Positions 56,258 to 64,000 of a stretch of DNA of 64,000 bases are shown here, in pieces (the first letter of the stretch is position 1; each line of letters begins with the position of its first letter). The stretch comes from Pannonibacter sp. SL95 (lineage in GTDB: Bacteria > Pseudomonadota > Alphaproteobacteria > Rhizobiales > Stappiaceae). Location of the stretch: positions 321,001 to 385,000 of the forward strand of contig NZ_JAPPRC010000003.1 of the NCBI RefSeq assembly GCF_026672425.1, given 5' to 3'. The notes beneath the pieces were generated by a model, which worked only from the letters and a program-made list of their open reading frames with translations, was not told where the DNA came from and ran no database searches. Position numbers and translations under genes: made by a program.

Positions 56258-58465
56258 TTACTGCGCTGCCATGGCAAGGCCGGCCACGCGTTCGGCCATC
56301 TTGTCGTAGAAGGGCCCGAGCGACTGCGGGGCAAGCGCGCGGCAGGCGGCAAGAGCCTCGTCCGCCCGCCGTGCGGCGCCTTCATCCAGGGCCTCGACCA
56401 GCGCCATATGCTGGAGCTCGAGCTTCTGGAACTCTTCGGTGCGTCTGTGGTCTTCATCGCCGACCAGCGCGAACAGCTTGACCGGAAGCGACTTGCCCTT
56501 CAGCGGGATGGCGCCGGCCTCCAGATAGGCGAAATCGGGCGCCTCGGTCCGGGTGTCGCCGGACACCAGCAATTCCGCCCCGACGCCCTTGCAGCTGGAT
56601 TCAATCCGGCTGGCGACGTTCACCGCATCGCCGATGACGGAATAGTTGAAACGGCGGCTTGATCCCATGTTGCCGACGCAGGCCTCGCCGGTGTTGAGGC
56701 CGATGCCGATCTGCACTGTTTGCGCCCGGAGGCCCCGTGCCTTGAAGGCGAATGCATCAGTCTCGTTCAGCTGCTCGACGATCCGCAGCATCTCCAGCGA
56801 GGCGGCACAGGCGAGGGCGGCATGGTCCTCCTCGGTCACCGGCGCATTCCAGAAGGCCATGATGCTATCGCCGATGTATTTGTCGATGGTGCCGCCATGC
56901 GCCTGGATGGCGTCGGACAGCGGCGACAGCAGCGTGTTGAGGAAATGCACCAGCTCCGTCGGCGTCAGCTGTTCCGAAATCGGCGTGAAACCGCGGACGT
57001 CCATGAACAGGATGGTCATCGGCCTGAGCTCCCCGCCCAGCACCAGCTGATCCGGCCGCTTCTCCAGCTGATGTACCAGATCCGGCGACAGGTATTGGCT
57101 GAAGGCCTGCCGCACGAAGCGCTTTTCCTTGTCGGTCAGCACGTAAAGCAGCGCCATGCCCACGGCGAAGACCACGAAGGCCGTGACCGACGGATAGAGC
57201 GGATCGATCAACAGGTTGCGGGTCAGGTAGAGATAGATTGCCCCGCCGGTGAGGCCGCCGGCGATGAGCAGCGAAAACAATCCGGTTGCGAGGCCACCGG
57301 CAAACGGCAGCAGCAGCACTAGCAGGAAACCGCCGGCGAAGGTGGCAATCAACTCCAGCCCGTCGGCCCAGTCCGGCCGGACGAGAAAATCATTCGTGAT
57401 GATCTGTTCCGTGGCCTGCGCATGGATCGACACCCCCGGCACCAGCTGGCCAAGCGGTGTTGCGCGGATATCGAACAGTCCGGCGGCGGATGTCCCAACG
57501 AAGACGATGTTGCCTTCGATCCGGCTGCGCAAGGCGGCGCGTCTGGCCGGATCCAGCACATCCAGTGCCGAGACATAGCGCTCCGGCCGGTCCTTGTCGT
57601 AATGCACCCACAGCTCACCGATGGCGGTGGTTGGCACGACAAAGGACCCGACCTTGAGGTCAGTCAGCGCGGGCCGCTCGCCTGTGGTCTCGCCGCTGGC
57701 GGTGCTGCTGCGCGCGATCAGGCCGCTGGCGCCTTGCGCGACGCGCAGGGCCTCGATGGCGAGGCTCGGAAACACCGTCTTGCCATCCGAGAACAGCAGC
57801 GGGATCCGGCGCACCACGCCGCCAGTGTCGCTGGCGGACAGGGACACCGAGCCGGTGCCGCTGGCAGCCTCTTCCAGCACGGGCAAGGCCGCCAGGGCCG
57901 AGGGGAATGTGGGCAGGATCGTTGCCGGATCGGCGCCGCCAAAGGCAATGCCGGCCTTTTGCGCCGGGAGGCGCGGTGCGGTCGTTGGCAGAACCGCAAA
58001 GCCGAGCACGGTCGGCGCACTGGCCAGTGCCTCGGCCAGCACCTTGTCCGTGTCGGGCAGGCGGGCAAGGGCAGCGCGGATTTCGGCCTCGTCGGCCCGG
58101 TCGCCAAGATCCAGCGTCTCGGCAAGGCGGACGGGGGAGGAGCGGTCGGCTTCGGCAAAGATCACGTCAAAAGCGATCACCGCCGCGCCCAGCTCGTTCA
58201 GCCCGGTGACAAGCTCCGCGATGCGGCTGCGCGGCCAGGGCCACTGCCCATAGGCGGCAATCGACGCCTCGTCGATGTCGACGATGCGCACCGGCAGGTC
58301 CTGGTAGGCGCGCGGGGCCAGACGTTGCAGGTAATCGAAGGTCAGTTCGCGCACCGAGACGAGAAAATCCGGGTTCAGCGCGCGGATCGCCGTCATGAGG
58401 CCAAGCGTCAGGGCAGCGCAAAAGCCCACCACAAACCGCTTTCCCGTCAAACGTCTGAGCGCCAC
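56258..58465 (-). CDS. CHASE2 domain adenylate/guanylate cyclase
   Basis: A 735-residue membrane protein. After one N-terminal helix comes a CHASE2 sensor domain (about 30-330), three closely spaced helices (about 360-430), and a class III nucleotide cyclase domain with LRPMTILFMDVRGFTPISEQ, GGTIDKYIGDSIMAFWNAP and IGIGLNTGEACVGNMGS, which hold both metal-binding aspartates. It should make cAMP (or cGMP) in response to an extracytoplasmic signal. I chose GTG at 58465, after GGGGAG; a GTG at 58498 is also open. It is alone between rpoH and the ABC operon. Confidence 0.9.
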   Translation of the reverse strand: MALRRLTGKRFVVGFCAALTLGLMTAIRALNPDFLVSVRELTFDYLQRLAPRAYQDLPVRIVDIDEASIAAYGQWPWPRSRIAELVTGLNELGAAVIAFDVIFAEADRSSPVRLAETLDLGDRADEAEIRAALARLPDTDKVLAEALASAPTVLGFAVLPTTAPRLPAQKAGIAFGGADPATILPTFPSALAALPVLEEAASGTGSVSLSASDTGGVVRRIPLLFSDGKTVFPSLAIEALRVAQGASGLIARSSTASGETTGERPALTDLKVGSFVVPTTAIGELWVHYDKDRPERYVSALDVLDPARRAALRSRIEGNIVFVGTSAAGLFDIRATPLGQLVPGVSIHAQATEQIITNDFLVRPDWADGLELIATFAGGFLLVLLLPFAGGLATGLFSLLIAGGLTGGAIYLYLTRNLLIDPLYPSVTAFVVFAVGMALLYVLTDKEKRFVRQAFSQYLSPDLVHQLEKRPDQLVLGGELRPMTILFMDVRGFTPISEQLTPTELVHFLNTLLSPLSDAIQAHGGTIDKYIGDSIMAFWNAPVTEEDHAALACAASLEMLRIVEQLNETDAFAFKARGLRAQTVQIGIGLNTGEACVGNMGSSRRFNYSVIGDAVNVASRIESSCKGVGAELLVSGDTRTEAPDFAYLEAGAIPLKGKSLPVKLFALVGDEDHRRTEEFQKLELQHMALVEALDEGAARRADEALAACRALAPQSLGPFYDKMAERVAGLAMAAQ

Positions 58466-58588
58466 GGTGCTCCCCACAAAGTGCTGACAATGCAGCACCC
58501 TAGATCAGAATGATCCGGGACGAAACACGTTTTGCGGGAGGGGAAAGCACAGCAATCGGGCGCGGGTCAGAGACCGCACGGCCGCGCC

Positions 58589-58609
58589 GTCCCGGCGAAG
58601 TGCCGGGAC
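58589..58609. repeat. REP-like palindrome, family D (single copy)
   Basis: A 21-base palindrome GTCCCGGCGAAGTGCCGGGAC in the gap between rpoH and the cyclase gene; it could also end rpoH transcription. Confidence 0.6.
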
Positions 58610-58630
58610 GCGGGGAGGGGACGAAACAGC

Positions 58631-59521
58631 TCAGTTCAGCGTCGATTGTTCCAGAGCCCTTGCGCTCTTCTGCACGGCCTGCTGCACCTTTTCGAACGCC
58701 CGCACCTCGATCTGGCGCACGCGCTCGCGGCTGACGCCAAACTCGGCGGAGAGGTCTTCCAGCGTGACGGGTTCTTCGGCAAGCCGGCGGGCCTCGAAGA
58801 TGCGCCGCTCACGCTCGTTCAGCGTTTCCATCGCATCCGACAGCAGCTTGCGGCGCTGGTCCAGTTCTTCCTGGTTGGCGAGCAGGGTCTCCTGGCTGTC
58901 GCTCTCGTCGACAAGCCAGTCTTGCCACTCGCCGCTTTCCGCTTCCGCAGAACGGATCGGGGCGTTCAGCGAGGCATCGCCGCCAAGGCGCCGGTTCATC
59001 GACACGACGTCCTGTTCGGTCACGCCCAGCTTGGTGGCAATTTCCTGCACCTGTTCCGGCTTCAGGTCACCCTCATCCAGAGCCTGGATGCGGCTCTTCA
59101 GACGGCGCAGGTTGAAGAACAGACGCTTCTGGTTGGCCGTCGTGCCCATCTTGACCAGCGACCACGAGCGCAGGATGTACTCCTGGATCGCAGCCTTGAT
59201 CCACCACATGGCATAGGTGGCGAGGCGGAAGCCGCGTTCGGGTTCGAAGCGCTTGACCGCCTGCATCAGGCCGACGTTGCCTTCCGATACGACTTCGCCG
59301 ATCGGCAGGCCATAGCCGCGGTATCCCATGGCAATCTTCGCCACGAGGCGCAGATGCGAGTTCACCAGCTTCTCGGCGGCTGCAGGGTCATCATGCTCCC
59401 GGTAGCGCTTGGCGAGCATGTATTCTTCCTGCGGCTCCAGCATCGGAAACCGGCGGATTTCATCAAGATATCGGCTCAGGCCGCCTTCACCGGCGACAAG
59501 CATTGGTACATTCCGGGCCAT
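58631..59521 (-). CDS. rpoH: RNA polymerase heat-shock sigma factor RpoH
   Basis: A 296-residue sigma-32. It has the N-terminal LSRYLDEIRRFPML, region 2 (NSHLRLVAKIAMGYRGYGLPIGEVVSEGNVGLMQAVKRF and RLATYAMWWIKAAIQEYILRSWSLVK), the RpoH box (NQKRLFFNLRRLKSRI) and region 4 (ERRIFEARRLAEEPVTLEDLSAEFGVSRERVRQIE). The RpoH box tells it from other group 2 sigma factors. ATG at 59521 was set by this N terminus. Hyphomicrobiales often have more than one rpoH. Confidence 0.95.
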   Translation of the reverse strand: MARNVPMLVAGEGGLSRYLDEIRRFPMLEPQEEYMLAKRYREHDDPAAAEKLVNSHLRLVAKIAMGYRGYGLPIGEVVSEGNVGLMQAVKRFEPERGFRLATYAMWWIKAAIQEYILRSWSLVKMGTTANQKRLFFNLRRLKSRIQALDEGDLKPEQVQEIATKLGVTEQDVVSMNRRLGGDASLNAPIRSAEAESGEWQDWLVDESDSQETLLANQEELDQRRKLLSDAMETLNERERRIFEARRLAEEPVTLEDLSAEFGVSRERVRQIEVRAFEKVQQAVQKSARALEQSTLN

Positions 59522-59717
59522 GAAATGCGCCCCCTTCTTGGCTGGCGTCCCCCTGACCGGCGGCCCGCTCCCTGTCCATCCCGGACGTCTGGAGAGGCGA
59601 TTTGTGCCGGTCATCCTGTGGCAACGCGGTTCACCGGCGTCCGGTTCCCGGCTCGCCGATGCAGAAGGATATAAGTAGCATTGCGTCAATTACAGGACCG
59701 GGCGCACCCGTCCGAAC

Positions 59718-60767
59718 CTAAAATTTTCGTAATGCGTCCAGCAGGGCCTTGAAGTCGTCCGGAATGTCACTCTCGAAGGTCATGGTCTCGCCGGTGACCG
59801 GATGTTCGAAGGCCAGCAGTCCGGCATGCAGTGCCTGACGCGGGAAATTCAGCACTTCCGAGCGCAGCGGCTCGGGCAGGGGATTGGCCTTGGTCTTGAA
59901 CCCGGCGCCATAGACATGGTCGCCGATCAGCGGCAGGCCGACATGGGCCATGTGCACGCGGATCTGGTGCGTGCGGCCGGTTTCCAGCATGCATTCGACC
60001 AGCGCGGCCAGCGAAGGCTGGTCAGCCGGGCCGAAGCGTTCCTGCACCTGCCAGTGGGTGACGGCATGGCGTCCACCGGTGCGCACCACGTTGATCTTCT
60101 GCCGATTGGCTTCTGACCGGGCGAGGTTGGCATCGACTGTGCCGCGCAGGCCCGAAGGCGCGCCCCAGACCAGCGCCTGATAGGAACGCTCCAGCGGTCC
60201 GGTCCGGCCGTGATCGGCAAACTGCTCTGACAGGCCCTTGTGCGCCTGGTCCGTCTTGGCCACCACCAGAAGGCCGGACGTGTCCTTGTCCAGCCGGTGC
60301 ACGATGCCGGGCCGCCGCACACCGCCGATGCCGGACAGGCTGTCGCCGCAATGGTGGATCAGCGCGTTGACCAGCGTGCCGGTCCAGTTGCCCGCGCCAG
60401 GATGCACCACCAGTCCGGCCGGCTTGTCGATGACGATCAGCGCGTCGTCCTCGTAGACGATGTCGAGCGGGATATCCTCGCCCTGCGGCTCCGGATCTTC
60501 GGGCTCGGGCAGGGTGAGCGTCAGGCTGTCGCCGTCGTGAACCTTGTACTTGGCTTCCTTCACGGTCTTGTCATTGACCGAGACCTCGCCGGCCTTGATG
60601 AGGTTTTGCAGGCGATTGCGGCTGAGATCGGCGAAATGGGCAGCCAGAACCGCATCCAGCCGCTTGCCCGCGTCGTCTGGCCCGGCTACGAAGCCGGAAA
60701 CCGCGTCGTCGTGCCCGTCTTCGCCTTCGTCCACGAACGTCGGCTGTACTGGAGTTCTGTCTGTCAT
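59718..60767 (-). CDS. rluD: RluA family pseudouridine synthase (RluD-like)
   Basis: A 349-residue rRNA pseudouridine synthase. It has an N-terminal S4 RNA-binding domain (KRLDAVLAAHFADLSRNRLQNLIKAGEVSVN), the PLDIVYEDDALIVIDKPAGLVVHPG core and the catalytic Asp in HRLDKDTSGLLVVAKT. By length and S4 domain it is RluD, which modifies 23S helix 69. The start codon at 60767 overlaps by two bases the start codon of the divergent small gene on the other strand (CATG). Confidence 0.93.
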   Translation of the reverse strand: MTDRTPVQPTFVDEGEDGHDDAVSGFVAGPDDAGKRLDAVLAAHFADLSRNRLQNLIKAGEVSVNDKTVKEAKYKVHDGDSLTLTLPEPEDPEPQGEDIPLDIVYEDDALIVIDKPAGLVVHPGAGNWTGTLVNALIHHCGDSLSGIGGVRRPGIVHRLDKDTSGLLVVAKTDQAHKGLSEQFADHGRTGPLERSYQALVWGAPSGLRGTVDANLARSEANRQKINVVRTGGRHAVTHWQVQERFGPADQPSLAALVECMLETGRTHQIRVHMAHVGLPLIGDHVYGAGFKTKANPLPEPLRSEVLNFPRQALHAGLLAFEHPVTGETMTFESDIPDDFKALLDALRKF

Positions 60768-61128
60768 GACCAAGTCTGCCTTTGATGATCGCGAGCCGGG
60801 GAACGCTGAAGAAGCGCCGCTTGATCCTGCGGTGCTGCGTGTGCAGTCGCGTCTGCGCCGGCTGGTGGCCGGCTCGACCCTGATCATGATCGCCGGCATT
60901 GGTGCCCTCTTGGCAGCAATCATCTACAAGGTCAATTCCGTCTGCAAGGTGCCGGGTGGAAACTGGCCGGAATCCATCGCCCTTGAAGGGGCCGGCGAGG
61001 TCCGCAGCCTGTCGGTCTCCGACGGCGTGCTGTACCTGCTGGTCCAGGACGGGACCACGACGGTCATCCAGCGCATGGACACAGCCACCGGCAAGGTTCT
61101 CGGCCGGACAACGCTTACAAGGCCCTGA
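60766..61128 (+). CDS. DUF6476-like small membrane protein
   Basis: A 120-residue protein. A charged N terminus of about 35 residues precedes one helix (GSTLIMIAGIGALLAAIIYKV, about 38-58), then a soluble domain with beta strands (GEVRSLSVSDGVLYLLVQDGTTTVIQRMDTATGKVLG). It resembles DUF6476 proteins, which are commonly next to rluD in this order. Its ATG overlaps the rluD start on the other strand. Function unknown. Confidence 0.75.
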   Translation: MTKSAFDDREPGNAEEAPLDPAVLRVQSRLRRLVAGSTLIMIAGIGALLAAIIYKVNSVCKVPGGNWPESIALEGAGEVRSLSVSDGVLYLLVQDGTTTVIQRMDTATGKVLGRTTLTRP

Positions 61129-61236
61129 GCTGGAGGGCGTTTCAGCAAGCAGCTGCGCGCCACCAAACCTCGCCACCAACTCAGCACTCCGGTTCGGGGT
61201 ACGCCTTCACCGCAGCTCACCCACCCCCTCCGCGCC

Positions 61237-61257
61237 GTCCCGGCCTCGTGCCGGGAC
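61237..61257. repeat. REP-like palindrome, family D (single copy)
   Basis: A 21-base palindrome GTCCCGGCCTCGTGCCGGGAC between the DUF6476-like gene and tRNA-Glu. Confidence 0.65.
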
Positions 61258-61372
61258 AGCAGGGAAGAGACGTCACCGCAGCCAGTTCAGGGTCCGAAAA
61301 ACCGCTTGCCTTGCAGCCGGCAAACAATTATACGGGCGGTCTCGCAACGACACGGCTTTGCCCGTTGCAGCC

Positions 61373-61447
61373 GCTCCCATCGTCTAGCGGTCAGGACGCT
61401 GCCCTCTCACGGCGGAAACAGGGGTTCGATTCCCCTTGGGAGTACCA
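61373..61447 (+). tRNA. tRNA-Glu (anticodon CTC)
   Basis: The cloverleaf is complete: acceptor GCTCCCA with TGGGAGT, a D arm with GTCTAGCGGTCAGGAC, an anticodon arm CTGCC-CTCTCAC-GGCGG with CTC, and a T arm CAGGGGTTCGATTCCCCTT. CCA is encoded. The G-U closing pair at position 1-72 is normal for Glu tRNAs of this group. Confidence 0.96.
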
Positions 61448-61609
61448 ACTTTCCCGATCAGATTTGAAGATGTACTGCTGGCCTGCCAGCTGGACAATGT
61501 TGTTTGTTTGCCTGAATCCAGCTGCTGGCTGCGATCAAGTCCGCGCTGATGTGCCCGCTTGCAACACTGCGAGCGTCTTCAACCGACCACGCAGCTTGCG
61601 CAAAAAGCG

Positions 61610-62962
61610 TCAGGCAACGACCTGCTTCTTGCCTTCCCGGCCACCGCGCGGTGCGGGATCGCCTGACGCCTGTGCCGGCGACGGTGTCTGCTGCTGCGGT
61701 GCGGCGGATGCCTCTGGTGCACCGGAGGTCTCGGCTGCCTTGGCGACACGGCGCGGCTTTGTTTCTGGAGCGACCGGCTCGGCCTGCGGAGCTGTAGATG
61801 TCGCCAATGCTTCGCGGGCGGCGGCGCTGGCACGGACGATCCGCCCGGCAATTTCTACGGCAGACAGGCGCGCAGCCGTTGCCGGCGTGGCCGGAGCGGG
61901 CAACTCGGAGGCTGAGGCTGCGGTCCCGGCTTTGTTCGCTGCCTTGCGTGTGCGCGGCGCCTTCGGCTTGTCGCCCGTCTCCTCTGCCGTCTTTGCAGAA
62001 ATAACCTGTGCCGCCAGGGCCTTCAGCTCGTCGCGCAGGGCTTGCACGCCGGGGCTCGTGGCCAGTTCTGCCGTCAGGCGCGCGATCTCGCTGCGGGTCC
62101 GGGTCAAGGCCCGGTCCTGTGCTGCGGCACGCGCGGCGAGCCGGGCGTTGTCGCGGGCGGCATCCTTCAGGCTGACGTCCATCTGCGCGATCATGTCGTC
62201 GGGCAGACCACCTGCCAGATCCAGCTGCAAGGTCAGCCGGGCCACATCCGCTTGTGCCGCGATGAAGTCAGCTTCCCGATCCATCAGCTCGCTCTCAAGC
62301 TGCGCAAGCGTCCGGCGCAGGCCAACGCTGTCTGCATCCGGCTGCACTTGTACAGCGACGGCTTCGCCGGTGGATTGCGGGGTAGGGGAGGGCGTCTGGC
62401 GGCTGGCCAGTTGTCGTTGCAGGCTGGCGATCTGCGCCTCAAGCGCCGAGATCGTGACGGCAGCCAACGGATCGGAACTTGTGCCACGCCGGGAATCGAG
62501 CAACTGACGCAATTCGGCCAGTTCCTGCTTCGCTTGTGCCAGGTTCTGTGCCAGCTCCTGCGCCTCACTGCGGGCGAGCGCCAGGTCTTCCTTCAGCGTC
62601 GTGTTGTCTTCGGTCTGCGCAGCCAGCAGCGCGTCCACTTCGCGCCGGTGTTCGGACAGTTCCTTGCGTTCGGCCTGGATGGCGAGGCGGTCTGGCAAGT
62701 ATTTGCCGGCCTCGGCACGTGCCTGCGCGGCCTGCGCCTTCAGGCGCTCGAGTTCGCGCTCGAGCCGGCGGTGGGTGAGGGCCGCCTCGGCGCGCACGGC
62801 ATCCTGCGCCGCCTTCACTTCCCGATAGGTCGAGGGATGCGTGGCCAGAACAGCCTCGCGCGTCAGCCGCACAGCTCTGCGCCACACGGCGGGCAACAGC
62901 AGGAGTGCCAGCAGCCCGGCTGCCAGGAACCCCAGGAATGCATACATCGCCGCTTCGATCAC
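61610..62962 (-). CDS. Membrane-anchored coiled-coil protein of unknown function
   Basis: A 450-residue protein. One N-terminal helix (about 6-24, MYAFLGFLAAGLLALLLLPAVW), then RRAVRLTREAVLATHPSTYREVKAAQDAVRAE, a long coiled coil (about 50-330) rich in Glu/Ala/Leu/Gln and an Ala/Pro-rich tail. Uncharacterised proteins of this build occur in Hyphomicrobiales. GTG at 62962 has a GAGG before it; an ATG five codons in is possible. It is downstream of the EipA-family gene on the same strand with a 125-base gap. Confidence 0.75.
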   Translation of the reverse strand: MIEAAMYAFLGFLAAGLLALLLLPAVWRRAVRLTREAVLATHPSTYREVKAAQDAVRAEAALTHRRLERELERLKAQAAQARAEAGKYLPDRLAIQAERKELSEHRREVDALLAAQTEDNTTLKEDLALARSEAQELAQNLAQAKQELAELRQLLDSRRGTSSDPLAAVTISALEAQIASLQRQLASRQTPSPTPQSTGEAVAVQVQPDADSVGLRRTLAQLESELMDREADFIAAQADVARLTLQLDLAGGLPDDMIAQMDVSLKDAARDNARLAARAAAQDRALTRTRSEIARLTAELATSPGVQALRDELKALAAQVISAKTAEETGDKPKAPRTRKAANKAGTAASASELPAPATPATAARLSAVEIAGRIVRASAAAREALATSTAPQAEPVAPETKPRRVAKAAETSGAPEASAAPQQQTPSPAQASGDPAPRGGREGKKQVVA

Positions 62963-63087
62963 GCGCTGCCTCGCCGGCTCGTCCGGGTCCGCTACCGGAC
63001 CGCCTCCCCATGATTACCCGAGGGCAGTGAGAAGGCCAAGGGGGCGCGGCTGGCAAATTGTGCGCCGCTGCCCCGATAGTCCTGTTG

Positions 63088-63702
63088 TCAGAACGGGTTC
63101 CAGGTCGGCTGCTGGGTGAACTTCAGATAGCCGATGTTCAGGCCAAGGCGTGCGCCGACGCCGGCCTTTACCGGAACAACCAGGATGTTGTTGTTGTTCA
63201 GCACGGTCATGCCGAAGCCACCGATGAGATAGGCGGACCCATTCACGCCGGCGTAACGCTGATACATCGATTCCACATTCGGCAGATTGTAGATCAGCAT
63301 CATCACGCGGGCACCGTCACCGCCGAAGTCCCAGCCGATTGAAGGCCCCTGCCAGAAAACCTTGTGATTGCCGGCATTGCGGGTGAACAGGTCGCCTTCG
63401 CCGTAGCGCGCGCCGGCAATCAGCGCGCCGGAGCCTTCCTCGCCCAGGATGTAGCCATTCGGCTCGCCGTAGCTCTTGAAAGCATTCTCGATCACCGATG
63501 CGAGGCCGCCGGAAACGGAGCCGAAGAACCGATGTCCGGCATCGACGATTTCCTGCTGGCTGTAGTTTGCGCCGCCGGGCGCGTTGGATTGTGCGAGCGC
63601 GCGATCTGCTCCGGCAGAGAGTATCAGCGCAAAGGCAAGAGCGAGTGCTGCGAACGGCAGGACATGGCGACGGGCGGCGGCAGGGCGGGTCAGGTTGCGC
63701 AT
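63088..63702 (-). CDS. eipA: EipA/DUF1134 family periplasmic protein
   Basis: A 204-residue secreted protein. It has a signal peptide (FAALALAFALILSAGADRALAQ) and a DUF1134 domain (YSQQEIVDAGHRFFGSVSGGLASVIENAFKSYGEPNGYILGEEGSGALIAGARYGEG). In Brucella, EipA is a DUF1134 protein needed for envelope integrity; the same role is inferred. ATG at 63702 follows GGAG. The frame is open well above it, but the signal peptide fixes the start. Confidence 0.88.
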   Translation of the reverse strand: MRNLTRPAAARRHVLPFAALALAFALILSAGADRALAQSNAPGGANYSQQEIVDAGHRFFGSVSGGLASVIENAFKSYGEPNGYILGEEGSGALIAGARYGEGDLFTRNAGNHKVFWQGPSIGWDFGGDGARVMMLIYNLPNVESMYQRYAGVNGSAYLIGGFGMTVLNNNNILVVPVKAGVGARLGLNIGYLKFTQQPTWNPF

Positions 63703-64000
63703 CCTTGCAAGTCTCCTTCTCTGGCTCGGACCCCGGCGGTGCCGAACCGGGATCTGGCGTCTGTGCGGAACAATCCCGCAAGGGGGCAAAGGTTCCAGTC
63801 CAAAGTCCGTTCTTCGCTGACTGCCTGCCTCATTTCGGCCGTCCGGTGGTCCACCCGTGCTAGGCTTGCAGGACGGCGAATCGCCGGCTGACAGGAAGTT
63901 CGGCTCCGAATCGATGCGAGAGTGTAGACGAAATCTGACCAAGCTAAGGCCGGAGCTGCGGAAGTTCCTTGTGGCCGGATGTCGGCAGGTCCGTTTGGCG
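63703..64000. other. Right-hand edge, no gene seen
   Basis: 298 bases upstream of the eipA-like gene show no convincing coding region, tRNA or repeat; they probably hold its promoter. Confidence 0.5.

Overview
The window is chromosomal, GC-rich and almost wholly housekeeping. Gene content and order point to an alphaproteobacterium of the Hyphomicrobiales (Rhizobiales), probably near the Stappiaceae (Labrenzia/Pannonibacter-like); this is inferred from gene families and order, not from a search. Supporting signs are a TrcR/DUF1013 regulator, an RcdA/DUF1465 protein, DUF1192, DUF4164, DUF1134 (EipA), the zapA-6S RNA-5-FCL order, a yebC-ruvCAB to ybgC-tolQRAB-pal-ybgF-tilS-ftsH-glmM supercluster, and a gap/pgk/fba/tkt glycolytic block. 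I see no transposase, prophage, CRISPR array or defence island.

Layout: 1-6750 holds the end of a MATE exporter, purEK, two divergent YdcH-like genes, rpmE, an ABC half-exporter and an SDR dehydrogenase. 6860-11500 holds a propionyl-CoA synthetase, a TSUP permease and an acyl-CoA synthetase. 11600-14900 is a cell-cycle-flavoured stretch: RcdA-like, a candidate three-hairpin small RNA, DUF1192, a quinone oxidoreductase and TrcR. 15150-18760 carries a MotA/TolQ-like plus OmpA-domain pair, suhB and efp. 18900-27964 is a minus-strand central-carbon block (tkt, gap, lysE-family gene, pgk, fba) followed by a divergent ThiE-like gene and a Sel1-repeat gene that appears frameshifted. 28544-34433 holds DUF4164, zapA, 6S RNA, 5-FCL, ymdB-like, yebC and ruvCAB. 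A chemoreceptor gene (34615-36729) then separates ruvB from ybgC and the complete Tol-Pal system, followed by tilS, ftsH and glmM.

48200-53389 has an outer-membrane beta-barrel protein, an EamA transporter, purA and a large Pro/Ala-rich membrane protein of unknown function. 53763-55951 is a TPP-riboswitch-controlled thiamine-precursor ABC operon. Its permease carries an in-frame 180-bp tandem duplication of the first transmembrane unit, and no ATPase gene is present. The end holds a CHASE2 adenylate/guanylate cyclase, rpoH, rluD divergent from a small membrane-protein gene with overlapping start codons, tRNA-Glu(CTC), a coiled-coil membrane protein and an EipA-family periplasmic protein.

Four families of REP-like palindromes, mostly as inverted pairs, occupy many of the intergenic gaps. 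The most interesting items are the duplicated permease with its orphan riboswitch operon, the candidate anti-Shine-Dalgarno small RNA next to rcdA, and the frameshifted Sel1 gene. I did not find a clear, wholly new multi-gene system.
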